DNA of 64,000 bases from Acinetobacter haemolyticus (GTDB lineage: Bacteria > Pseudomonadota > Gammaproteobacteria > Pseudomonadales > Moraxellaceae): NCBI RefSeq assembly GCF_900406815.1, contig NZ_OVCN01000003.1:149513-213512 (forward strand), given 5' to 3'. Below are positions 28,152 to 39,311 of the stretch, piece by piece (positions within the stretch are counted from its first letter, which is position 1; every line of letters begins with the position of its first letter). Under the pieces are notes generated by a model that searched no databases, was not told where the DNA came from, and worked only from the letters and a program-made list of their open reading frames with translations. Position numbers and translations under genes: made by a program.

Positions 28152-30404
28152 ATGGGCAATAAGACAAAAAGTTATGGTTTTTTTAATGGAAAGTCTGAAA
28201 TAAATAACTTCCTCCCACTTCTTTCACTTAGTGGATTTATTTTTATTTCAAATACAGCTTTTGCAGCTTCGCCTTCTGAAACAACAGAAGTTGAAAAAAA
28301 ATCTGAAACCCTCCCTACTATTACCATTACTGCTTCACGTGCAGATGAGCTTTCTTCCTCTGCTAAACAAGTGACTAAGCTGGATGAGCAGCAAATTGAT
28401 CTTTTAAAAAATGCATCTTCTGGCAATATTGCGACTGTCCTCGCAAAAGCTGTCCCAGGCTTATCAGATTCAAGCCGCACCATTACTGATTATGGTCAAA
28501 CTTTACGTGGTCGTAATGCGCTTATTTTAGTAGATGGCGTTCCCATGAATTTAACTCGAGATACCTCTAGAGGTCTATCGTCAATCGATCCTGAAAGTAT
28601 TAGCAGTATAGAAGTCATCCGCGGTAGTAATGCAATTTATGGTAGCGGTGCTGCTGGTGGAACGATTTCAATTACAACAAAAGCTGCTGGAGGTGAACCT
28701 ACGGCTAAAACGGTTATTGGCTTGCAAAATCCTTTGACAAAGTTTCGTTCTGATGCATTAAGTGGAAATATTCATCAATACTTTTCGGGCAGTTTAAATA
28801 ATTTCGACTACGCTTTAGACTTTGGTTATCAACGTATTGGTAGTCCTTACGATGCACGGGGCAAACGTGTTGCGCCTGAACCAAGTCAGGGCGATTTATT
28901 CGATGCTGATGCATATAGCATAGGCGGTAAGCTGGGTTATCATATTGATGACAATCAATATCTACAATTTGCAGCAAATTATTATAATGCTGAGCAAGAC
29001 TCTGATTATGCATCTGACACAAGTGTGAAGAATGCCCCTGCCGGAACTGTACCAGCGAAAGCCATTAAAGGCTTAAAGCTAAAAGATCAAACTAAAAATG
29101 AAAACCAAATATACAATTTGACTTATAACCATAAAGATTTTTTTGGCAATAAGGTTGATACTCAAATTTATTACCGCGACTTCTTCACTCGTTTTTCACC
29201 CTTTGACGCTCGTGTTGCTCCAGACAAGGTCAGCCCACGCGGTGGGCAAGTTGATCAAATCTATCAAGAAAATAATGTACTGGGTAGCCGTTTAACTGTG
29301 ACGACACCACTCGAATTTTTAGGTGATACATCATTGGTTTGGGGTAGTGACTTTAGCCGTGAAAAAAGCGAAATGCCTTTAGATATTTTCGATCCTGACA
29401 TTTATGATCGATCTGGAGGTTTAGAGTTTGTAAAAATTGGCAAACTTATTTATTTACCTAAACTCACCACACAAAGTGTTGGTGGCTTTGTACAATTAAA
29501 ACACCGATTTAATGACCAATGGTCAGCTGAAGCTGGTACGCGTTATGAAGATAGCTATGCGAAAATTGATAGCTTTGTGCCATTATCACAATTAGGTAAA
29601 TCTAACCCTTACACCGTTCCAGGCGGAAAAGTGAAAGCTGATGCATGGTTATATAATGCTAATATGACCTTCTCTCCAAACGATCAACACTCAATTTATG
29701 CATCGTTTAACCAAGGTTTTCAATTGCCTGATGTCGGTGTAGTCATCCGGAACGCTGGTGAAGGCTTTAATCTTGGCTCATCATTTTTAGAACCAGTAAA
29801 AGTTGATAACTATGAGTTGGGCTGGAAAGGAAATTTCAATAACTTCTCTTCAAGTTTAGCTGTATTCCACTCCACTTCTGACCTTGGTGCTGTGCAGCCA
29901 GTAAGTAATAGTTTGGATATGATTAGAACTAAAGAGAAAGTAACGGGTGTTGAAGCAACTGTAGATTATCTTGACGATGCAAGTATTTGGGGAACTGGCG
30001 GTAGTCTCACATGGATGAATGGTCGTGAAAAACCTCAAGGCAGTGATAAAGACCGCGATATGACTGGTTTCCGCATCCCACCATTAAAATTAACAGCTTA
30101 CATTTCTTATAGCCCAACTGAAACTTGGACAAACCGTCTACAAGCAACTTACTTCGGTTCAGAGGATTATCGTCTAGAGGGCAAGAATAGTTTTGGTCGC
30201 TATGATGTGAAATCTTATACCACTGCCGATTTATTGAGTAGTTTTGCACTCAATAAAAAGGATACGATGACGATTGGTTTAGAGAATATGTTTAACCGCA
30301 AGTACTATCCGCTCTACAGCCAATTATTAAGATCTGGCAATAATACAAGTCACTTAGTCGCGAATGGTGTAACACTGAAGGTAACCTATAGCCATAAGTG
30401 GTAA
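28152..30404 (+). CDS. TonB-dependent siderophore-type outer-membrane receptor
   Basis: A 750-residue receptor. After an atypically long signal region (hydrophobic FLPLLSLSGFIFISN, then AFAA) comes the TonB-box-like LPTITITASR, the plug domain (about 50-170: LRGRNALILVDGVPM, IEVIRGSNAIYGSGAAGGTI) and a 22-strand barrel ending with a terminal aromatic residue (VTYSHKW). The plug resembles catecholate/hydroxamate siderophore receptors, but the ligand cannot be assigned. The Fur-like site upstream supports iron uptake. Confidence 0.85.
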   Translation: MGNKTKSYGFFNGKSEINNFLPLLSLSGFIFISNTAFAASPSETTEVEKKSETLPTITITASRADELSSSAKQVTKLDEQQIDLLKNASSGNIATVLAKAVPGLSDSSRTITDYGQTLRGRNALILVDGVPMNLTRDTSRGLSSIDPESISSIEVIRGSNAIYGSGAAGGTISITTKAAGGEPTAKTVIGLQNPLTKFRSDALSGNIHQYFSGSLNNFDYALDFGYQRIGSPYDARGKRVAPEPSQGDLFDADAYSIGGKLGYHIDDNQYLQFAANYYNAEQDSDYASDTSVKNAPAGTVPAKAIKGLKLKDQTKNENQIYNLTYNHKDFFGNKVDTQIYYRDFFTRFSPFDARVAPDKVSPRGGQVDQIYQENNVLGSRLTVTTPLEFLGDTSLVWGSDFSREKSEMPLDIFDPDIYDRSGGLEFVKIGKLIYLPKLTTQSVGGFVQLKHRFNDQWSAEAGTRYEDSYAKIDSFVPLSQLGKSNPYTVPGGKVKADAWLYNANMTFSPNDQHSIYASFNQGFQLPDVGVVIRNAGEGFNLGSSFLEPVKVDNYELGWKGNFNNFSSSLAVFHSTSDLGAVQPVSNSLDMIRTKEKVTGVEATVDYLDDASIWGTGGSLTWMNGREKPQGSDKDRDMTGFRIPPLKLTAYISYSPTETWTNRLQATYFGSEDYRLEGKNSFGRYDVKSYTTADLLSSFALNKKDTMTIGLENMFNRKYYPLYSQLLRSGNNTSHLVANGVTLKVTYSHKW

Positions 30405-30774
30405 TCAGAAATTGCGTTATATCAGACATAACCCAACTACTATTTCACATCGTTTTATCTCAAATTCATTATTGAGATGATCAAAACCATTTTAAACCGC
30501 ACCATTACTTGCAAAAAGTCATGGTGCCCCCTATTCATCACTTAGTTCATTAGTCGACCACTATAACTATTTAAAATTTCTATGAAATTAATTACTTATT
30601 CGCAATTATAAAATTTAGAATACAAATCACATTTTGAGCTTTCAAATTAATTATTACAATTTCTGCCATTTGATTCTTATTTTTCTAGCCCAAAACTTTA
30701 TAGGTGATAAGTTGAGGGGTAAAAGCACAGATAAAAAATAAGCCCTTGTAAAAACAAGGGCTTATTTAGATATT
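30405..30774. other. Intergenic stretch between the TonB receptor and tRNA-Ser
   Basis: Contains the tRNA terminator at 30736-30767. I see no gene or other structure in the rest. Confidence 0.5.
30736..30767 (-). terminator. Terminator of tRNA-Ser
   Basis: AAATAAGCCCTTGT (30736-30749) pairs with ACAAGGGCTTATTT (30754-30767). On the minus strand the stem is followed by a T-rich run, placing it directly downstream of the tRNA. Confidence 0.8.
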
Positions 30775-30864
30775 TGGCGGAAGCGGTGAGATTCGAACTC
30801 ACGGAGGACTCACACCCTCGTCGGTTTTCAAGACCGGTGCATTAAACCGCTCTGCCACGCTTCC
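30775..30864 (-). tRNA. tRNA-Ser (anticodon UGA)
   Basis: A 90-nt class II tRNA with acceptor GGAAGCG pairing CGCTTCC, anticodon loop CTTGAAA (anticodon TGA), a long variable arm typical of Ser tRNAs, T-loop TTCGAAT and an encoded 3' CCA. Confidence 0.96.
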
Positions 30865-30950
30865 ATGTGCGTAAGAATACAAAGCTTGTTTCCTTTATTC
30901 AAGAAAAATTTAACTGCAATATATTCAAATGCATAATGTTTCATCAATTA

Positions 30951-32981
30951 CTAGAGTCTTGCTGCCAACTCTGCGCCATCTCGAATCGCTCGTTTAGCAT
31001 CTAACTCAGCCGCAAGCTTCGCACCACCAATAATATGATAGTTCGCAAAAGTATTCTCACCCTCTTTAGGCATCAAATCCTTCACAGATTCTTGCCCTGC
31101 ACAAACAACAATGGTATCAACACGCAATAATTGATCATGCCCATTGTGTTCAACCCACAATCCTTCATCAGTCACTGCTTTATATTGCACACCACGAAGC
31201 ATACGCACTGCGTGTTTTTTCAATTGCGCACGATGAACCCAACCAGAGGTTTTACCTAAACCAATTCCGAGTGGCGTAGTCTTACGTTGTAATAAATAGA
31301 TCTCACGAACAGGTGCTTCAACTTCAGGGCGTTGCATACCACCTTCTGAAATATAATTTGCTTCAGGATCCACCCCCCACTCACGCTGCCATTCCGCTAA
31401 AGGTTGTGGTTGAGGCTGATGTGGTGGTTTTAATAAATACTCAGACACATCAAAACCAATACCACCCGCACCGATCACTGCAACTTTACGTCCGACTTCT
31501 GCACCTCTTAAAACTTCTGCATAAGACAAGACTTGTGGTGCTGTGCTGCCTTGAATTTTCAACTCGCGCGGTACAACCCCTGTTGCAACCACAACCTCAT
31601 CAAAACCTTCGCTTTCTAATTGTTCACGACTTACGCGCGTATTTAAACGAACGTCGACACCTGTTTGCTGAAGTTGTACTTTAAAATAACGAATCGTTTC
31701 ATGAAATTCTTCTTTTCCAGGCACAACTTTAGCTAGATTAAACTGACCACCAACATCATTATTGGCTTCAAACAAAGTCACCGCATGTCCACGACTTGCA
31801 GCAACGGTCGCAGCTGACATTCCTGCTACCCCACCACCCACAACTGCAATCCGCTTTGGCTTTTTGGTTTTGATATAAACAAGTTCTGTTTCAAAACACG
31901 CTTGCGGATTGACCAAACAAGTCACTCGCTGATTTTTGAATGCATGATCCAGACAAGCTTGGTTACAAGCAATACAGGTATTAATTTCGTCAACACGATT
32001 GGTCGCGGTTTTATTCACCCAATATGGATCAGCCAAGAATGGACGTGCCATTTGCACCATATCTGCCTTACCCGATGCAACGATCTCTTCAGCCACATCA
32101 GGCATGTTGATACGGTTAGATGCAATGACCGGGATTGAAAGATGCTGTTTAACTTCTGCGGTATAGTCTACAAATGCTGCACGAGGTACCGACGTTACAA
32201 TCGTTGGAATACGTGCTTCATGCCAACCAATACCTGTATTTAATAACGTTACACCAGCTTTCTCTAATGCTTTGGCTACAGTAATTACCTCTTGCATGGT
32301 ATTACCGTCGTGTACTAAATCCAACAACGATAAACGAAAAGCGATAATAAATTTTTCACCGACTTTAGCGCGAATTGCTTTTACGATCTCAACAGGGAAA
32401 CGCATCCGATTTTCAATGTCCCCGCCCCAGCGATCTGTACGTTTATTTACATGATTGCTTAGAAATTGGTTAATCAGATAACCTTCTGAACCCATAATTT
32501 CCACACCATCATAACCCGCTTTCTTTGCCAAGCTAGCACAGCGCGCATAATCACTAATAGTTGCCAAAATCTGAGAATCTGACATTTGGCGCGGTTTAAA
32601 CGGATTAATCGGTGCTTTAATCGCAGATGAAGAAACGGAAAATGGATGATAACCATAACGACCAGAATGCAAAATTTGCATTAAAATTTTTGAACCATGT
32701 TTATGTACGGCATGGGTTACCAGACGATGGTGAGGAATATCAGCCAAACTATTCATAGTACCGCCAGCAGGCAACAACCAACCTTGACGATTAGGAGAAA
32801 TACCACCTGTAATGATTAGTCCAACACCACCCTTGGCTCTTTCTTCAAAGTAAGCAGCAAGTTTAGGATAGTTAAAGAACCGATCTTCTAAGCCTGAATG
32901 CATAGAGCCCATTACCACACGATTTTTAATGGTGGTAAATCCCAAATGTAATGGTTTTAAAATATTTGCATAGCTAGTCAT
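30951..32981 (-). CDS. fadH: 2,4-dienoyl-CoA reductase (NADPH)
   Basis: A 676-residue enzyme for beta-oxidation of unsaturated fatty acids. The N-terminal OYE-like FMN barrel (1-360) is followed by the 4Fe-4S cysteines in CIACNQACLDHAF..CLVNPQAC and an FAD/NAD domain (IAVVGGGVAGMSAATVA; KVAVIGAGGIGFDV). The start at 32981 (MTSYANILKPL) follows AGAAGGAAAATC; an upstream in-frame ATG at 33011 lacks such a site. Confidence 0.92.
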   Translation of the reverse strand: MTSYANILKPLHLGFTTIKNRVVMGSMHSGLEDRFFNYPKLAAYFEERAKGGVGLIITGGISPNRQGWLLPAGGTMNSLADIPHHRLVTHAVHKHGSKILMQILHSGRYGYHPFSVSSSAIKAPINPFKPRQMSDSQILATISDYARCASLAKKAGYDGVEIMGSEGYLINQFLSNHVNKRTDRWGGDIENRMRFPVEIVKAIRAKVGEKFIIAFRLSLLDLVHDGNTMQEVITVAKALEKAGVTLLNTGIGWHEARIPTIVTSVPRAAFVDYTAEVKQHLSIPVIASNRINMPDVAEEIVASGKADMVQMARPFLADPYWVNKTATNRVDEINTCIACNQACLDHAFKNQRVTCLVNPQACFETELVYIKTKKPKRIAVVGGGVAGMSAATVAASRGHAVTLFEANNDVGGQFNLAKVVPGKEEFHETIRYFKVQLQQTGVDVRLNTRVSREQLESEGFDEVVVATGVVPRELKIQGSTAPQVLSYAEVLRGAEVGRKVAVIGAGGIGFDVSEYLLKPPHQPQPQPLAEWQREWGVDPEANYISEGGMQRPEVEAPVREIYLLQRKTTPLGIGLGKTSGWVHRAQLKKHAVRMLRGVQYKAVTDEGLWVEHNGHDQLLRVDTIVVCAGQESVKDLMPKEGENTFANYHIIGGAKLAAELDAKRAIRDGAELAARL

Positions 32982-33257
32982 GATTTTCCTTCTATATTTT
33001 TGGCTTTGCAACTTGTTGCATAGTACTTTAACTGAATTTTTATCTGTGTTTATGGCTTTTTTTAAGAAAATGCTGACACTAAAGTCAAAACAAATGTAAC
33101 CGTTATGATTTACATCTCAAAAATTCAATCTTCCCCATGAAGAACAGATAATTTTTCTGCTTAGTTTTTCTTTGGAGAAAACAAGCTCAATGAAAAGTGT
33201 TACAATAGCTCCGATTTTTTATTCTCAAGACCACCGAATTGGGGTCTTTACTAATAA

Positions 33258-34616
<1,359 letters not shown>

Positions 34617-34645
34617 TAAATTGGTAAATTAGCTTAATAATTTGA

Positions 34646-34677
34646 AAAGGCTGAATATTTTATTCGGCCTTTTTTAT
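34646..34677 (+). terminator. argG terminator
   Basis: AAGGCTGAATA pairs with TATTCGGCCTT (one G-T pair), followed by a T6 run. Confidence 0.85.
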
Positions 34678-34810
34678 TCAACTCATAAAAATACATCATA
34701 TTTAATCATTGCATTTATAGAACAATATGTCGCAATTAAAGACTATCTATCACTATTATGAATCAATAATATAAGCATTAAGCAAAACACAATAATTTAG
34801 GAGATGAAGG

Positions 34811-35494
34811 ATGAATGCTTATCTACATCGTAGTGAAAACCGTGGCCATGTAAAAGCAGGATGGTTAGACACCTACCATAGCTTTTCATTTGGGAGCTGG
34901 TACAATCCGAAATATATGGGTGTCAGTGCTCTCCGCGTGATTAATGACGATACCATTGCTGCACATAATGGTTTTGGTACTCACCCTCATGACAACATGG
35001 AAATCTTAACTTGTGTTCTTGATGGTACCATTTCTCATAAAGATAGTATGGGCAATGAGGGTCAAATCAATGCGGGTGAATGGCAGTTGATGAGTGCGGG
35101 TACAGGCGTTACCCATAGTGAAATGAATAAGCATGATAAAGCGGTACATCTGTTACAGATTTGGATTCAACCGAATGTACAAGATGCTGAACCAACTTAT
35201 CAGCAAATTCACTTAAATCCGAAAGATCATCCTAACCAATGGCATTTGATTGCAGGTGATGAGTCTGCACCAATGTTGATTCGTCAAAATGCAGAAGTGA
35301 AAACTGCTGTTCTTGAAAAGGGTCAACAATTAGAGATCAGTGCAAAGAAAAAAGTGAACTATGTTCATGTGATCTCTGGTGAAGTTATGATTGCTGATCA
35401 TGTAGTCAAAGCTGGTGATGCTTTACTGTTTGATGAAACTGCAACCATTACCGCATCACAAGACAGTCAAATGATTTGGTTTGATTTGCCTTAA
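34811..35494 (+). CDS. Pirin-family protein (YhhW type)
   Basis: A 227-residue bicupin protein. The N-terminal pirin motif has the metal ligands FGTHPHDNMEI and THSEMN. YhhW-type pirins have quercetinase-like activity in vitro, but the in vivo role is unknown. Monocistronic, with AGGAGATGAAGG before the ATG and a terminator after the stop. Confidence 0.88.
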   Translation: MNAYLHRSENRGHVKAGWLDTYHSFSFGSWYNPKYMGVSALRVINDDTIAAHNGFGTHPHDNMEILTCVLDGTISHKDSMGNEGQINAGEWQLMSAGTGVTHSEMNKHDKAVHLLQIWIQPNVQDAEPTYQQIHLNPKDHPNQWHLIAGDESAPMLIRQNAEVKTAVLEKGQQLEISAKKKVNYVHVISGEVMIADHVVKAGDALLFDETATITASQDSQMIWFDLP

Positions 35495-35520
35495 TGGTCC
35501 TTCTAAGTTGTAGACATTAA

Positions 35521-35543
35521 AAAAGCCCGATTTACGGGCTTTT
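35521..35543 (+). terminator. Terminator after the pirin gene
   Basis: AAAAGCCCG and CGGGCTTTT form a perfect stem around ATTTA. Confidence 0.88.
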
Positions 35544-35744
35544 CTACAACCTTGAACATTTTTAAAAACGATCAGAACCGTTTCGTTCGTTGTTAGCTGA
35601 TATATACGGGTTTGTCATAACGTTTATTATCTAGGCAAGATTTCTCTTAAATCCCAAATCGTATATGACTTCCTTATTGTTTAAATTATCACCATTTTTT
35701 ATTCGGGTCAAGGGGGTTAAACTCCTACCAGTTTTGAAGTAACA

Positions 35745-35850
35745 CATACAATAATACTAATCGCTAGACGCGAATAACTTTGACTCACAAAAACCTATAA
35801 ATTTCTCTTTTGTGTTACATTCATCCTCCCCATCTAAAAGATGGTATATA
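35745..35850 (-). pseudogene. Degraded copy of the membrane-protein gene at 38243-38692
   Basis: On the minus strand this reads GEDECNTKEKFIGFCESKLFASSD then a stop, aligning with GDERNPKEKFIDYCESKYFASSH in the protein at 38243. The DNA is also alike over about 100 bp. No start or C-terminus remains, so it is the relic of a duplicated gene. Confidence 0.7.
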
Positions 35851-36152
35851 GGCTCAAACTCAATTATCCGCATAAGCCCTCTCATTTTTCTACCTGAAAT
35901 TTGCTTAAAATGCTTAACCACTTTTAAGAATCTCTTATTTTAAACAATTCTTTATTAAGCTTATCGATCTAAATTTCAAGAAATCGTTAAAGGATTTAGA
36001 TAGGTTGAAATATCATGTAATTTAAAAAATTATTTCAATTATGTTTCAATTTTATGACAATGATTTAATAAATTTTTTCTATTTTTCAAATAAATAACAA
36101 AGTTGAATTATATTATTATTTAATAAATTCTTAAAAGTGATGCATCTAAACC

Positions 36153-36386
36153 ATGAGCGATACAAGTCTTTTAAATGAATTAAATCAAATGATTGATTAT
36201 TACGTTTCTAGAAATAGTCAACCGCCAAATCGTATAATCTTAGGATATAAAGCATATGGGACCTTGATGAAAGATTCCGTGTTTGCAACAGAGGTGAAAA
36301 ACTCAGCACTTGATCCCAATAAGCGAAAATATAAAAAATTGAAAATTAAAGTGACAAAAGACGACCATCAAATTGAATTAGAATAG
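36153..36386 (+). CDS. Small protein, paralog of the gene at 27703
   Basis: A 77-residue protein starting MSDTSLLNELNQMID and ending KIKVTKDDHQIELE, similar along its whole length to the one at 27703. The conserved upstream segment TAATAAATTCTTAAAAGTGATG lies just before the start in both. Function unknown; no membrane segment or signal. It sits at the edge of the decayed island. Confidence 0.7.
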   Translation: MSDTSLLNELNQMIDYYVSRNSQPPNRIILGYKAYGTLMKDSVFATEVKNSALDPNKRKYKKLKIKVTKDDHQIELE

Positions 36387-36495
36387 ATACCCCTATCGCC
36401 CTTCTAAGATTGTTTTTACAATCATACAATCACAAAAACCCCACTTTTGACTTGGATTTAATATACTGATTTCACAGTGGATTTATATATTTTGT

Positions 36496-36567
36496 GCAGA
36501 ACCTCCTGCTTCTACCGCAAGAGAAAATTCTACTTTTTAGATCTTTTTATTTTTCGGGGGAATTACC
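36496..36567 (-). mobile_element. End fragment of an IS3-family element
   Basis: Closely resembles the 5' end of the truncated IS3-family element at 45395-45465: shared GAGAAAATTCTACTTTT, a TTTATTTTT tract, GGGGG and ATTACC. It stops just before the position of the orfA start codon. A remnant without coding capacity of its own. Confidence 0.6.
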
Positions 36568-36683
36568 GTTCCAACACGTGAGAGAACTTCAATTGCTCGC
36601 TGGATTGAACTGAATGATTGTTTTGCTAGGTCATGTAGCCATTCTCTCCGTTGTTCATAACCCTGACAATTTACAAATTTCAT
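36537..36683 (-). CDS. 48-residue hypothetical protein
   Basis: MKFVNCQGYEQRREWLHDLA... ends in IS-remnant sequence (VIPPKNKKI stop), so its natural C-terminus may be lost. CGAGGATCAATCT before the ATG is a good ribosome site. Amphipathic and helical, unrecognised. Confidence 0.45.
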   Translation of the reverse strand: MKFVNCQGYEQRREWLHDLAKQSFSSIQRAIEVLSRVGTVIPPKNKKI

Positions 36684-36710
36684 AGATTGATCCTCGAATA
36701 TGAAAAAGAA

Positions 36711-36764
36711 AAAGCCCCGCTATCACATCTGTCTTAGCAAGGCTTTCTGCGCCGTAATCAGTTC
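36711..36764 (-). repeat. 54-bp repeat with terminator hairpin, copy 1
   Basis: Matches 38153-38206 at 47 of 54 positions by direct comparison. On the minus strand it forms AAAGCC..GCTA / TAGC..GGCTTTTT with a T-rich tail, so it can terminate minus transcripts. Confidence 0.7.
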
Positions 36765-36847
36765 AGAAAGTTGAATCGCTTTGCACTAATGAGAGTAAGC
36801 GCTAATCTGCTCTGCTCATTTCTTTCCATCTCAAGCGTCAAGCATTA

Positions 36848-36866
36848 AAAAACCACCGAAGTGGGT
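36848..36866 (-). terminator. Terminator of the small gene at 36872
   Basis: On the minus strand CCAC-TTCG-GTGG is followed by TTTTTT. Confidence 0.75.
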
Positions 36867-36871
36867 TATGC

Positions 36872-37081
36872 TCACTCTATATAATAGCTATTGCCATCAG
36901 AGCTGTTGAAAACTAAATCTAAAGTAGGAAAGATAAATTCTCCTTTAAATAAAATATATTCAACGTTAGGTTTCCGAACTCTCGATGAATGATTGATTTT
37001 ATTAGCATTTACTTCCGTATAGTTTGCCTGTGCTCTTCTTTCTTTGCCTTGAAAATCAATAATTGTAATGTCTTTTAGCAT
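36872..37081 (-). CDS. 69-residue hypothetical island protein
   Basis: MLKDITIIDFQGKERRAQ... is predicted to be soluble, with beta character, and is of no recognised family. CAGGAGCAT precedes the start and a TTCG-loop terminator follows the stop, so it looks like an expressed single gene within the decayed island. Confidence 0.55.
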   Translation of the reverse strand: MLKDITIIDFQGKERRAQANYTEVNANKINHSSRVRKPNVEYILFKGEFIFPTLDLVFNSSDGNSYYIE

Positions 37082-37421
37082 TCATATGCTCCTGTTTAAT
37101 CAATCATACTATGCTTAGCGGCTATCGAATACAAACTATAATTTTACAACCTTTAGGTTTTATTGTTTGTTTAGTAAATCTCTTATCAAAATATATATGT
37201 GTGTTTTATGTACTCGCACTTGAAATTTGCACAGTGTAGTTTCAAGCTTTAAACGATACTACTCAAGCAGTTATATATAATTGATTTTATTTATGAAATA
37301 TTTCCTCGAGATAAACATCTTTTTTAGCACATATCAACACATATAGTTCTTAAAACAACTGTAGTATAACGGTTTATAAAGCGTACTATGGGTTCTCCAC
37401 AGTGAAGTTAAGAAGATAAAA
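37082..37421. other. Intergenic stretch with no gene seen
   Basis: A+T-rich DNA between the divergent small genes at 36872 and 37422. It presumably carries both promoters, but I cannot point to convincing boxes. Confidence 0.4.
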
Positions 37422-37598
37422 ATGTCAGGTTTCAAAAGTTTTTCTCAAAATACAACAAACCATGCAAAAGTTATCAAAGCTCAAGCAATGGAGCATTCTG
37501 CAGTAACTCCACCTACTGAAACACCACCCACACAAGTTCCTGGCACCGTAAAGGATCTGCCTGAGAATAATGAACAACCTGATCCAAATAACAAATAA
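37422..37598 (+). CDS. 58-residue Pro/Thr-rich small protein
   Basis: MSGFKSFSQNTTNHAKVIKA is followed by a proline-rich tail (TPPTETPPTQVPG, EQPDPNNK). AAGAAGATAAAA precedes the ATG. No family recognised. A hairpin with a T6 run at 37757-37786 could be its terminator. Confidence 0.5.
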   Translation: MSGFKSFSQNTTNHAKVIKAQAMEHSAVTPPTETPPTQVPGTVKDLPENNEQPDPNNK

Positions 37599-37876
37599 TT
37601 TCTTATTAATAGCGCCTTAGAATCAGTTTTGAGGCTCTGATACTATAAAGAATAAATTAGTGCACTGATTTATTATACTATTAACTACTTTTATCAATTT
37701 GATTTGTTTAGCTATTTAAGAAATTGCAGCCATTCATACCAGATAATTGATATAACTAGTCTCTCAGATATGAGGGGCTTTTTTAATTGGTTTTTTTTAC
37801 CAATATTTATCCGACTAACTCACTCTATATAAATTAAACCCACCAAAATGGGCGGGCTTATTTTTAAATATTTGAG

Positions 37877-38107
37877 TTACGAAAGATAAGAATGTTCTTG
37901 AGCTAAATAGTTATTCGCAATTCTGGTTGTTTCAGCGTAGGTCATTTCCGCGCAAAGCCAAAAACGATAAATGTTTTCACCAATAATATAAGTCTGACGA
38001 TTGTATGTAGACTTTTTTTCGGCGTTAATTTCACTCGCTTCAAAATATGTGCCTTCACGACCTATAACTACTTCCCCATCTAAATCGCCACCAATACAAA
38101 TATACAT
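37877..38107 (-). CDS. 76-residue hypothetical island protein
   Basis: MYICIGGDLDGEVVIGREG... is a small soluble protein of the sort found in phage-derived islands, not recognised. A hairpin at 37838-37860 with a T-tail on the minus strand would terminate it. Confidence 0.5.
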   Translation of the reverse strand: MYICIGGDLDGEVVIGREGTYFEASEINAEKKSTYNRQTYIIGENIYRFWLCAEMTYAETTRIANNYLAQEHSYLS

Positions 38108-38152
38108 TTTAAGAATCCATAATTATGAATCTCAGCTTAACACATAAAATAT

Positions 38153-38206
38153 AAAGCCCCGCTATCACATCTGTGTTAGTGAGGCTTTGTGCACCATAAT
38201 CCGTTC
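38153..38206 (-). repeat. 54-bp repeat with terminator hairpin, copy 2
   Basis: Second copy of the repeat at 36711-36764, again placed between the start of one small minus-strand gene and the stop of the next upstream one. Confidence 0.7.
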
Positions 38207-38242
38207 GGCAAATCTAGAGGAAAGTTACTTTCAGAACTATAC

Positions 38243-38692
38243 TCAATATGGATACTTATGATAAAGATATGCATAATACATGATATAGAGTATCAACCAG
38301 AGAAAGGCAGTTAAAACAAATGAGAGCGAAGATATAGGTACCATCTCAGTAGACATGTCAGCTTTCTTACCTGTTTCGCGTTCAAATTTTTTTACTGAAA
38401 GATATCCCTTCATATTGCAAATCGAAAAAAATAAAAATGCAATAAGAATTAAACCAATTGAAAAATAGTCCTCCGTCGTAAATTTTTTATTTATTGCGTC
38501 TTCACATTTCTGCTTTTCTACTAATTCAGTTTCAGTTAATTCCCGTTTAGACAATTTCCTCGAGTAATAAGAGTAATGACTAGAAGCAAAATATTTCGAT
38601 TCACAATAGTCTATAAATTTTTCTTTTGGGTTACGTTCATCGCCACTTCCGCCGAAAGATGAGGTGTGATTAAGTCTTGCTGTTGTTATCAT
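38243..38692 (-). CDS. Small membrane protein with two transmembrane segments
   Basis: 149 residues. The soluble N-terminal half (GDERNPKEKFIDYCESKYF) is followed by two hydrophobic segments, IGLILIAFLFFSICNM and LSFVLTAFLWLILYIMYYAYL, separated by a charged loop. Unknown function. A degraded second copy lies at 35745-35850. Confidence 0.55.
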   Translation of the reverse strand: MITTARLNHTSSFGGSGDERNPKEKFIDYCESKYFASSHYSYYSRKLSKRELTETELVEKQKCEDAINKKFTTEDYFSIGLILIAFLFFSICNMKGYLSVKKFERETGKKADMSTEMVPISSLSFVLTAFLWLILYIMYYAYLYHKYPY

Positions 38693-39311
38693 GTATATGT
38701 ATTTAGCACTTAAAAAATTAGCCTAATTATAAATAGTAATATCTAAGTATTAAATTTACTTACTATTCTATAAACTACTCTTACAACAAAAAAGCTCACC
38801 ATTCGATGAGCTTTTAATAAACTTAGTTAACTATTATAACTTCGCTCACTACAGCAAAAATAGGCCATACCCGTTGTACAAGGTCAAGTTATGAAATTTA
38901 ATGTTGCTTATGACGTTATTTTAAATACTAATGAATACTTTCAAGCAGTGTTTGCTTAAAATAATTTATCGATTAAATACGTTGATCCTGATAAATCTAC
39001 CTATGATTAATCTACGTTCTATCTAAAGCCCTCATCATATCATGCCCCCATAGATTGAACTCACCGAAAACAAAAAAACCACTTTTTGAGTGGGCTTTAA
39101 TATACTGTTTTCACAGTGAATTTTGGTAGGTATATCCAGACTCGAACTGGAGACCTCTACGATGTCAACGTAATATTTTCATATTAAAATCAACAACTAA
39201 AGAATAATTGGTGCTAAATTGGTGCCAATTTTTTATGTAACAATATATTATCATTAATACTTATCGATAATAAAACCAATAAAAACTTTCCTTTATTTTT
39301 TAATTGTTATC
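38693..39311. other. Gene-free stretch at the island end
   Basis: Holds a terminator-like hairpin near 38789-38816, a repeat of the 36440-36484 segment at 39079-39123, and the tRNA-Val 3' fragment at 39124-39171. The repeated ATTGGTGC near 39210-39228 is of unknown meaning. No gene seen. Confidence 0.55.
39124..39171 (-). other. 3' part of tRNA-Val(GAC): putative attachment site
   Basis: Read on the minus strand this runs from inside the anticodon stem (anticodon GAC in loop TTGACAT) through the T arm TCCAG-TTCGAGT-CTGGA to TATACCTACCA. The 5' half of a tRNA is missing, so it is not a functional gene. Such 3' duplicates are the cores used by tyrosine integrases, and a broken integrase lies at 45466. 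Confidence 0.75.

Larger units (their letters stand above)
35495..36152. other. Gene-free stretch between the pirin gene and the island
   Basis: Holds the pirin terminator (35521-35543), a degraded gene copy (35745-35850) and an A+T-rich segment whose last 25 bp repeat the upstream sequence of the paralog at 27703. No intact gene seen. Confidence 0.6.

Noticed and set aside
39124..39171. A functional tRNA-Val gene
   Set aside because: Only the part from the anticodon stem to CCA is present; the D arm and 5' acceptor strand are missing.
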